From Symsagittifera roscoffensis (Eukaryota; Xenacoelomorpha; Acoela; Convolutidae), in the NCBI RefSeq assembly GCF_963678635.1, contig NC_087063.1, positions 47,999,220-48,063,219 on the forward strand: a stretch of 64,000 bases of DNA, given 5' to 3'. The notes below the pieces were generated by a model that ran no database searches, was not told where the DNA came from, and saw only the letters and a program-made list of their open reading frames with translations. Both the position numbers and the translations under genes were made by a program. Of this stretch, positions 54,661 through 64,000 are shown in pieces. Every line of letters begins with the position of its first letter. Position 1 is the first letter of the stretch.

Positions 54661-57600
54661 CATCCTAAACTTTATGTCAAGAGATAATCTAGCCAGTAAA
54701 CAAACAATCGTAGTACATAATTGTTTAATCAAAAACGAAAGATACGATCTTTTAATCACGCCACACAGACAAACAATAAGATATATTATGTCAAAAAGAC
54801 AAACACGAAAGAAGATAGTTATAACAAAACAAAAGCAAATTGTCAAAAATGATTTTCAAAACGACGAAACGCAGTCTCAGAATCAGAAACACATACAATA
54901 CAGGAACTTCAAGACTTAAGAGATTCATGAAGTAAAAGTAACCCGATAGACGACGAAATATTTTTTTCTGAATCAGAAGATGAAACATCATCATCAATTA
55001 AAGGAAAACACAAAATAAAAAGTCATATATCAACAATCCAATACGGCTGTTTAAATGGAATCACCCAATAGGACATATTGAAAGTTACACACTGAATGTT
55101 CTACAACTTAAAACTTGATCGAATACAACGAAAATCTCAATGATAACTCAATTTTTCATAAAAACACGAAATGATCCCGCCCGAGGACAGGTACAATTTT
55201 GTTACAACTTGATTGTGAATTTATTTGAAAAAGAAAACAGCCCATGTAAGCTTTATTTTCCTTAAATAAGAATGAAACGACAAATCCTTGACCACTGTCT
55301 CAAAGATATTTGTAATATTACATCATTCTACGGTATATTTACAATTGAAATTGCATCGCCAAATTTAAATGACATAAGACACCAAATAGAAACAGACGAT
55401 ATAGATATAGAATTCTCGAAATTTTTTACAAACTATTTAAAAAATATACAACACCAAAATTCACAAAGTGCAAATTCAATATTCACAAATGATGTATTTT
55501 TACTCATCTATAGCTATCTATCCACACTAGAATTGAAAGAAACCAAAGTGAGTCACCAACTCAAACGTCCCGATATGTAACCGTAAGACAAAAATCTATT
55601 TTTTTTCTCAAAATTTATAAATACAATCCAAGAAAATCTCACTAGTAACGAAATCTCACAAAATGTTAAACACGATCTACAAAAGATACTAGCATGGTTT
55701 TTAAATGATTGTTTTTTGTCCATAACATTGATCTCATAGTACTCTCAAGAAAAAGATGTCGACTACAAAATTCAGAATATGAAACTGTAATGGCAGATAA
55801 AACAGAATATGTTTGGGACCCTGATTGGTCTCATCCGCTATTTATTAATATTTCAACTGATATATCAAGTCAAGCAATTACTACAATTTCCAGCAATAAA
55901 GATTACCTAAGAATAACTCCACTTACTATTGATGCAACACCTTTAAATTATAAACTGATAAAGCAGGAAATAATAGCTTAAATATTTCTTTTATTAATAC
56001 ACCATGAAATAAAAATGAAACAAGAAATCTTACACAACAAGATATTCAAACTCTATTACTATTTGTTCATGAAGAAATAGTAAAAAAAATGCTACCAACA
56101 ACGCAACAAAGCATTTCTCCTATTCACCCTACACTTACAACTCCAAAAAAAATACAGCATTTCCGCAAACAACTATACAATCCATTGTAAAATCTTCTGT
56201 TATGGCAAAATACTCATCAATGGATTATCAAACATTTTAGCCAGTAAAGACAAACAAATAAACAAAAACTTATAATTGAAACAACCTTTCAGATCATAAC
56301 TGTAACTTTTTTGCAAATTCCAAAACAAAAAAAATCCGCGTTTATTAACAGTCAAAATCAATCACAAGCACAAAACTATAATCAAAACCAGCCTCTCACC
56401 GAGTGTTTTTTAACGATCAACCACGAGCTACAATGGATCGTAGCAAAAATTATCCATTTTTCCAGCAAAACAAAAACAGGACTCATAGACACCATACAAG
56501 GAGTCAACCACATTATTCAGAAGATGAAAACTACTATAGTCCAAATGAACAACGATGTAGTACAAATTAACGAAACAATAATTGGAATATTGATCAACCA
56601 GATCCTATTTATCAACCAGATCGTTTCGAACCATACACACGAAACGAACAAACACCGCAAACAAGACATAACCCAACACCATATAATAATAACTTTCAAT
56701 CACAAAGTCCTATAAATGCACAAAGTTATCAATCAGTTCAAATGTAAAAAGAAATCCCATTACCATATTATTTACAACAACATGGAATAACGAAAACACA
56801 ACTTATAAACTTTTCTCAAAAAACAAATGCCGCAGAATCACTACAATAATTGGATAATTACTTTCAAAGAGTTTTTAATTTTTGCAACTTTCTTAAACTA
56901 TAACACAATGTTTTTAATGATAGATCAGGAAGTGAAAGTTTAAACTCAAGATTTTATTAATATACAAGAAACCCTTAATGGAACTAAAAATTGTACACGA
57001 CAGGATATCAAAACCCCATCTTTTTTTATAAATAAGGAAATAGTTGAAACAATACCTTCAACAACACCACGGGGTACTTCTCCTAATCATCCAACACTTA
57101 CGACACCATAAACCAAAAAAAGTCTTTTTCCACAAACAACCATTCAATCAAAAGTAAAACCATGTGTTGTTCCAAAAGTTTCACAATTGGATTATCAAAC
57201 AAATAGACCACTAGCTAAGCCACGACAATCAAATAAACAAATGTATCCAAATTAGAATACTTGTGCAAATCAAAATGATGATTTTTTTGCAAACAATATT
57301 TTAATAGACCAATCACAAAACCATCCGAAAAAACGCGTCATCAAAATTAATTTTAAGAACAAAAAACAAAACCAGAATCAGATCCCCAATCGGTTTTCTA
57401 TAACCTACAAAAAACTACAACAGACAGTTGTGAAAATTATCCACCTTTTCACCAAAAAAAATCCAACAATTAAACAACTCACAAGAAATCAGCCACACTA
57501 TTCTGGAGATGAAGACTATTTCATCCATAACAAACAACAGTAAAATAAAAATCCACGAAAAAATAGCTGGAATAATATTGACCAACCAGATACTTTTTAT

Positions 57601-57870
57601 CGACTTATCGACCAGATCTTTTTGAACCCTACATGCACTCCAAAAAAACACGACAAACAAGACAACCTTTCCTTCAAAGACCAAATTCGTTATGATATAA
57701 TAATATTATATACAATCACAAAACATTACAAACACCCAAATTTATCAACCCAACCAATTCGAAAGGAAATTCTCTTCCCATATTATCTGCAACAACATGA
57801 GATTACAAAGAACCTACTTACAATTTTTTCACAAATACCAAACGCAGCAGAATTACTGTAATTATCAATG
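54661..57870 (+). pseudogene. Pre-gag ORF region of the plus-strand copy
   Basis: Blocks in order on the plus strand: 54,674-54,919 (NERYDLLITPHRQTIRYIMS), 55,272-55,580 (CNITSFYGIFTIEIASPN and IETDDIDIEFSKFF), 55,790-55,981 (DYLRITPLTIDATPLNYKL), 56,311-56,715 and 57,622-57,861 (YYLQQHEITKNLL, IFSQIPNAAELL). They match the minus-strand outer copy block by block. The Asn/Gln-rich block is present twice (56.29-56.87 and 57.36-57.87 kb), a tandem duplication of about 1 kb. No gag, pol or 3' LTR follows: the copy ends at about 57.87 kb next to an unrelated BEL/Pao element. Confidence 0.6.
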
Positions 57871-57909
57871 AATCACAAATAACAAGCTGAATCACAAATA
57901 ACAAGAGCA

Positions 57910-60052
57910 TTAGAGCTGGTTGTGTCTCTGGACAACTTCAATTAAACAATTTGATAGCAGACTTTTAACACGGAGAACGGAAGTGGAACAGGTACCATTG
58001 ACTGTTTCTACCTCGAGACTAGGGGAATGCGAAGAGCTTTCTCTTCTGCTGGTTACTTTGTTAAATCTTTTGCGGGGTAAATTTTTTTGAGTTCCGTGAA
58101 GGGTGAGTTCTGTAGGTGAGTTCTGTTGCAGGACAAGGTGAGTTCTGTTGCAATCGGGCTTTTTGCACTTTCTAGATTTGGGGTGTTTTCGAAAAGTAAG
58201 TTCCGATTGCAGACAAGAAAAATACAACTGCTGCTTGGCAGCAATTTTTGATCTTTGAATGATAATTTTCTCTTTGAAGACGCTACAGGACCAAACGATA
58301 TGGGGCGGTTACTGTTGAGAGGACTTCTTGTCAGACACTTTGAATTGGACAACAAACTTTCATTACTGTTTTAGAATGGCCTGCATTGGCCTGCTTTTTC
58401 TGATTTCAACCAGTCATTTAAATGGAGCAAAGATGGTTGGTAAAGACTCATTTTCACAGTGTAAAGAGCCCATGATTCCTTCATGTTGGTTGGCAGTTTA
58501 CCTAATGCTTGTTTCAGCAAAGCAGCACATTCCAAATCCTGGGTATAGGAGACCGACTTGAACACAGCAACATGATTTGGCAGGTAGAAGCGAAACTTAA
58601 AATGCTGTCGGAATTATGTCAACTTGAATTCATAACCCAAACTGGCAGAGTCGACAGCGCTTACAAAATGGCCGAATTATCATTCCAGATTTGAGGATCA
58701 CCGTTGTATTGAGACAATTTCCCTTCTGGTAGTAATTTTTTACGGTTCATGATGAAAATCTCAGGGAGGTCTTCGATGGTTAGAGATTTTGGTTCGTTAT
58801 TCGAACGGATAGGGCGGCTTGTTTTGATCATTGTGATGGTTGTCGTTAACGTCACATTAACTGAATCTTTCACCTCGAAGATCCAGAAAATGGTTGAGCC
58901 GCGTTTTAATCTACTCAAGGTTCGGCTGGTAGAAGACGGTTCTACCACTGGTTAATGGAAAACTCGAATTCGGATACTCGAAAGTCGATACTGGTTCGTT
59001 TGCAATTTTTGCTTTAGACAACGGTTGAGCTAGTGTTTTACTTTGTCACTTTGTCTAGTTTCCGTGAATTGACTGAAATCAACGGAAGCACAGTAGATTT
59101 AATAGACTTTTGCGGAAGGTGCTGATGCTATTGAAGGTTGTTTTTGGACTATAACTTTTTCGGATCTAGAATGAAACGGATTTCTGATATTTATCGTAAA
59201 TTCATCCAATTGACTAGTCGAAACAGATAAAGCCGGTTGAAAAAAGCGGTTAACTGGGTTAACGCGGAACGGTTTGAAACCAGCAGATTTTAGTGACTGT
59301 TCGGTTTTTTGTGCACACTGAGTTTCTTCGGTGTTTTTGTTCGCAGAGCTTTCTATTCTTTTAGTTCCGGCAAGACTCTCCTTGATCTAGTCTATCGAAC
59401 TTGACTTATCTTGCATGTCTTTAAGAATAGCAGTTTCAGTTGAGATGGCTTCGGCCAAATTAACTTGATTTTTTTTCGGCCGATTCTTCCAGTTCCAATA
59501 GATTTTCCTGCTGTTTCGACCGAAATTTAGCTTCATTATGTCGCTATATTTCTCCACGGCGTAAGGTTGCAGTTTTCAGCTTTCGACTTCTTTGGCTAAA
59601 ACTCATGGACGCAGGTGAATAAACTGAAGATATAATTTCTGTGTGATGTGGTTGCAGAGCTTCGCGATTTATAACTTTCAAACTGGCTAAGAGTTTGGCG
59701 TCAAGATTTTGTCGGGCATTACTAAGAACTTCACCGTTTCTGTGTGTTAAAACCTCTAACCAATGATCCAAGGCGAATTCGTCGAATTCTCGAGGAGTTA
59801 AAAAGAGGATCTCTTCATTTTTGGAACGGCTTTTTCAAAGGATTCTTTACCACTTTGAAGTCATTTTGTGATCTTAACAGTGCAGTCTTACCTTTCAATG
59901 GCCTCAAGTATGCACTCATGATTTATATCTAACTGTTTTTCAAGCTTGGTTCTAGCTAGCGCGAGACTGTTGATCTTATCGGCATGATCGGACGCCATTG
60001 CTGGCCAAGACGAGGGAACGTTCGCGGTAAGCGCAGACAGGTCCGCAGCCAT
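57910..60052 (-). pseudogene. BEL/Pao retrotransposon gag
   Basis: Gag of a BEL/Pao LTR retrotransposon, reading on the minus strand. The start ATG at 60,052 opens MAADLSALTANVPSSWPAMA then ARTKLEKQLDINHECILEAI, a typical N-terminal helix. A block at 59,771-59,544 is disordered. At 58,948-58,661 comes LPEGKLSQYNGDPQIW, the F.GDP..W motif. At 58,565-58,371 comes ALLKQALGKLPTNMKESWAL, and at 58,227-57,910 a zinc-knuckle remnant (CLQSELTFRKH, SRKCKKPDCNRTH), the C..CL..GH...C....C....H pattern. Stops and frameshifts separate the blocks. No protease or RT of this element is found; the plus-strand Ty3/gypsy-like copy abuts it at 57.87 kb. Confidence 0.8.
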
Positions 60053-61400
60053 CGTACAACAAGTGGCTACACTGAGCGTCAGACAACTCCTGGGAGCAAA
60101 ACCCAAGATAAGACACAAGCACAGTGTAACCAACTCTAAAAACAATCTGGCTGAACGTCAAAATTGCTATGAGCATCTTTATCTGGCCTACAAACCATAC
60201 GTTAACAGATAAAAGATGCTAGCAACTCAAGGTAAACGAAAAACTAAAACCGCTCAAAATATATGCAAAGATTTTGAATTAAAACGGACAACTTGTTTTT
60301 TGTGGACCATCTGAGCGGCCAGTTTAGCTTTTCGCTTTATTTTTTCAACAATGGTTTTCAAATTTTGGCTGTGAACTAAGAAAATGGTTAAAGTTTTCAA
60401 TTCGAGACGAGAGAATTGATGCAAAAGCTTTATATAGCTTTTGAATGGTTTTCTCTTTTGCAATTTTTCGAAAAACAATATGGTTTAGTTTTAGAAAATT
60501 TTAAGGGGCAGATTCCAGTAAAACGGGGAAAATTTTGTCTGTTGCTTCTCGGTGACAATAAATGCTTGCAATTATTCGGTTTCTATAAATGTTTAAAAGT
60601 CGATTTAATTGCAAAGACGACAAATATTGTAAAATATTGCTTAAATGCTTGCTTATAGAATTGTTGCATAAGTCAAGCCACAAACTAAAATCATTCGGTG
60701 AAGCTAATTGGTGGTTATTGGGAAAAGTTTTGCGCTGTTTTGTTTTGATTTTCTTTGTAAAATATTTTAAAGAAAGTCCTTCATGGGTAAAAAACTTCTT
60801 TGCAATCTATCTCTCAGCTTCCGGGCTTGAGCATGTTTTGCAAAAAAAAGAACTCGATCCTAAGATTAAATCTCTTATAAATGTGGGGAACGATAAACGA
60901 TACATTTTCTGGTGGTGGAAGACCGAAGATATGCATTTTCGTTGTTTTCAGAATTTATTTTCAGAGGTAAAATTGAGAGTTTTACAAAAAAATGTATGAC
61001 AACGTCTGCGGTCAAATTTTATGGCTACGTCTATGTGTGCATGGTAAAACATTCTCAAAGACTACGGGTTAAGGCGATTTGTTTACGAGCTGAAACGTAA
61101 ACGCGCGGAAACGGAAGTGGACAAGTTGAGTGTTCTGATCTGAAAATCAGACAACCCTAGGACCAAAGCCGTAGGTAAGAAATCAATTCAAACCAACTCA
61201 CACAATTGCGTCGAATAACTGGCAGTGAGGTTGGGAGAAAGTTTTCGCGGTCGATATGCCACGTTTTGCTATCTGACCATTTCAAATAATCGGTACTACT
61301 CACTAAGGTCGAGGTGAGTGAACTGTTGTAAGTTTCAGACAACCCCTAGGAGGAAAACCTGTGGTAGGAAATTGGCTTCAAGAACTCACTCAACAAAAAC
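60053..61400. repeat. Region upstream of the BEL gag with three spaced repeats
   Basis: The word cagacaac(c/t)cctaggag-aaaa- recurs at 60,078-60,113, 61,148-61,183 and 61,337-61,373, each followed by a (g)taggta/gtggtag-like tail. The first lies just before the gag ATG, so the others may mark duplicated leader or LTR-edge sequence. A 136-codon plus frame at 60,589-60,999 (with two Trp-rich words) is open but unassigned and may be antisense LTR sequence. Confidence 0.4.
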
Positions 61401-64000
61401 AACGTCGGGCAGAGGCAAAAATGTTTGATTTTTAGAACATAAAGATCCAAAAATTTAGGTGTCTTACTACGTTGTGGGCAAAAAAATGGAATTTTTTCTA
61501 AGTTTTACTGGGGTGTTCAAACTTTTTCTACTTCCTTTAAAAATTATTTAGGAGAACGCTTTAGCAGTTTCTCCTAGGTTTTTTTCGTTTTTCTCTCAGT
61601 TAGTTTAACGAGTATTCAAGAATTAGGGCCGGTTTTGGTTCAGTTTGTACTCAAAACTTTTTAAGCAAAAGCTTACAGCAATACAATGGATTTAGAATTT
61701 AAAAATATAATACTTTTTCGACTGTTTTTCTTTCCTTGGAAATGTTGTTCTCCAATGTCAGTCGGCGTCTAGTTGTGGAGCAGATTGACAGACTTTCAGT
61801 ACAGCTGCAAGTTCCTGATAAAGACCTTTGTCGACATTAAAGAAACTCAGTAAATTGAAAAACGTCAGCAGACAGAATGAAGAATCATTCGGATATGTAA
61901 CTCCGAAAGGCCGATATGTAACTACTTACAAACTTTTCTCATTACGTGATAAAAAAACGAGGGAAATTAAATGATTGGATCCTTTTCCCCGGAAAAAAAA
62001 ATTTTTTTTCCGAACGTCTTTTGCTTTTATTTACCGAGCAAGCAGCCCCTTTGATGAAATAGCTTTTTTTACTTTCCGAGTCGCGGCACCAAATATTCCT
62101 ATGAAAATAAGCAAGGTGGTTTAAACGGTCGGGAAATTTCCCGTATTTCGAACAATTATTTTTCATTCATAAAACTCTCATGATTTTTAGCAACTGCGGA
62201 ATATAGGCATTTCCACAACTCTCATCAACCTGAAATTTTCTGTGGACAATTCAAAAAAAAATTGAGGCTGAACAGAAAAATGTTTCATCAACTACAGCAA
62301 ACAAGCAAATTTAAGCAAAAACCGGAACAAGAGTTATATTAGTTCAAGTTCTAGTTTCTAAGGTTATAAGATTTTCTTGGTTTTAATTAATTTTTTTGCC
62401 AAAAACTGACCCGAAAATTGTATATGAATTGACTACATAAAAATTATAAAACAGACACATAGGTAGCCGCGCTAAAATTTAGAATAGTTAACAAGACCTC
62501 GTAGATCACGGCGAGGTCCTAAATGTTCCGACTGCAATCTGAGGTTAACTAAAAAGTTTTTATTGGTTGAACAAATAAATTTAAAAAATTTCTTCAATTT
62601 ATTCTCCCTCAAGCTATGTAACATACAAAGGCTTTGCTTAGCGTCTTTTTTGTCACAACTTTTGAAAAATGAGGCGGAACACTTGTGCTCGGTTGATATT
62701 TTCTCCAGACTAGCCATTTTCACCAATTTTTTTATACCTTTCAAAAGACATTTTTTACAGGTAAATTTCAAAAAATTTTCACTAGTGATCTTTTTTCGAA
62801 AAATTATGGGGACTTATAGATTGCATATATGGCCAATTGGGGTCATCGATTTAATTCGCGCTATTAACGCGTAAGCGGAGACTTAATCCGTGGTATTAAT
62901 GGTTTAACTGAGGCATGCTGTTTCCTTAGTTTGTCTATTTAGTAATTTGCTACTAGAAATATACTACTTTCTATAGCGTGTGGGATGATGATTTTCGAAT
63001 AAATCTCAAAAAAATGATATTTTTTTTGAAAGCGAATTTCTACATAGAACTTAAGGCAATCGACAAATTCAGGAGTTTGGCCTGGTACGAGCAGTATTGT
63101 TATCTTAAAGTCTTAATTGCTAGCTGCAATTCAATATGGAACGCTATAATTTGCGCGTATAATCATACGAACGCATCATACGAACGCGTTACTTATCCTA
63201 AATTGAACAAGATAGTTTTTTTCATACCCCCGTAACCTCACAAAAAGTGCCTAAGATGGTATAAGAAAATCCGTCAAAATGCTTAGTTCAAAAATCGACA
63301 ATTGATTGAAAAAAACCCAGTCAAAGCGTAAGAATTCCGCGCATTCTTAGCAAGTCGGAACGATAATTTAGTTAGATAAAACTACAAATCATACACTTAC
63401 GTTAGTCAAAATTAAAAGATTTCGTTGATCTATAAAATTTACTTTCTTCTGTTTTGCTGGTCGCAGCAAGAAAAAAAGGTACTGTTTCACAAACCCTAAT
63501 TTTCCAAATTGCGTACGGAAAAATTTGTGAATCAAAAAAATCACAGTGTATTTCGTTGATTTCTTTTAAATGAACCTGGTTTTTATATTGTTCTGTCAAC
63601 GAAAATTGTGTTGTTTATTATAATTGCTGAAACTACCGGCCGTCGTTTTAATGGCGGTTTCTTTAATTTCAGTCACCGGGAATCGCTTTAATTGTAAACG
63701 ATGGACAAATATCTTTTCCGATGACAGTTACAAAATGATGTTTTTACCATAAAAACTTCTTTTATCTCAAATGCTAAAAAGCGTTTTTCTCAAAACGCTT
63801 TAAAAAAGTTTTAGGCATTTTTTGAGGAATTCACTTTGCACATTCATGTTATATTTTGCGGAACACACAATTCAATTGGAATCATTTTACAATTCTGGTT
63901 TTCGGGCACATTTGGGCATACTGGTTTTTGGGCACCCCTGCACATTTAAAACTTGCCAATTTTCGACGTTACAAAATCACAATAGTGACGCTGTTTTTGA
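61401..64000. other. Unassigned AT-rich DNA to the window end
   Basis: No gene, RNA or repeat family is supportable. Frames at 62,563-62,874 and 62,978-63,235 are open by chance as far as I can tell. At 63,770-63,815 a small inverted pair aaaagcgtttttctcaaaacgctttaaaaaag is present. At 63,890-63,945 the word (t)ctggtttt(c/t)gggcac is repeated. Confidence 0.35.

Noticed and set aside
60589-60999. 136-codon plus-strand frame as an independent gene
   Set aside because: No start context, neighbour, or recognisable motif; it lies where the BEL element's leader or LTR is expected.

Overview
The window is AT-rich eukaryotic, almost certainly invertebrate animal, DNA and is a transposable-element graveyard. 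Evidence for an animal: several LTR copies of a Ty3/gypsy-like element, a BEL/Pao gag, and broken genes for an Artemis/SNM1-type nuclease, JmjC-domain proteins and a SET-domain protein, with GT-AG introns of about 70 bp. I cannot name the species. No gene in the window is convincingly intact; the best-preserved open frames are 9,063-9,779, 9,863-10,297, 29,947-30,357 and 6,358-6,678.

Region by region: (1) 1-4,191, minus strand, the integrase end of one Ty3/gypsy-like copy, whose other end runs off the left edge, next to an LTR with a primer-binding site. (2) 4,192-7,223, spacer with two adjacent hairpins, a 48-bp inverted repeat and a small FLYWCH-like zinc-finger frame. (3) 7,224-27,223, minus strand, LTR to LTR: two pol regions of the same family joined head to tail. 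The inner copy (about 8-20.2 kb) keeps gag, zinc knuckle, protease, RT, RNase H, part of integrase, an env-like region and two long unassigned 3' frames; the outer copy (20.25-26.8 kb) lacks gag. (4) 26,836-29,779, a palindrome of inverted LTRs around a foldback sequence. (5) 29,776-33,790, a second palindrome whose arms hold the C-terminal part of an Artemis-like pseudogene; the metallo-beta-lactamase part follows at 33.0-33.7 kb. (6) 35.5-44.27 kb, a 4.4-kb tandem duplication carrying two differently broken copies of a zinc-finger plus JmjC gene on the minus strand. (7) 44.3-46.5 kb, repeated segments and an RNase H scrap. (8) 46.68-48.94 kb, a decayed minus-strand gene ending in a SET domain. 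(9) 49.36-50.97 kb, plus-strand frames of unknown identity. (10) 51.6-52.63 kb, repeats and a 503-bp TIR element. (11) 53.2-57.87 kb, the 5' part of a plus-strand copy of the same Ty3/gypsy-like family. (12) 57.9-60.05 kb, a BEL/Pao gag pseudogene on the minus strand. (13) 60.05-64.0 kb, mostly unassigned.

How the parts relate: the Ty3/gypsy-like copies together show an unusual layout (LTR, PBS, a long ORF before gag, gag-pol, env-like region, two 3' frames, LTR). The repair and chromatin genes are broken but can be read across lesions by comparing duplicate copies. Inverted duplication is the recurring mechanism: it made the LTR palindrome, duplicated the Artemis tail and flipped the zinc-finger exon of one JmjC copy.
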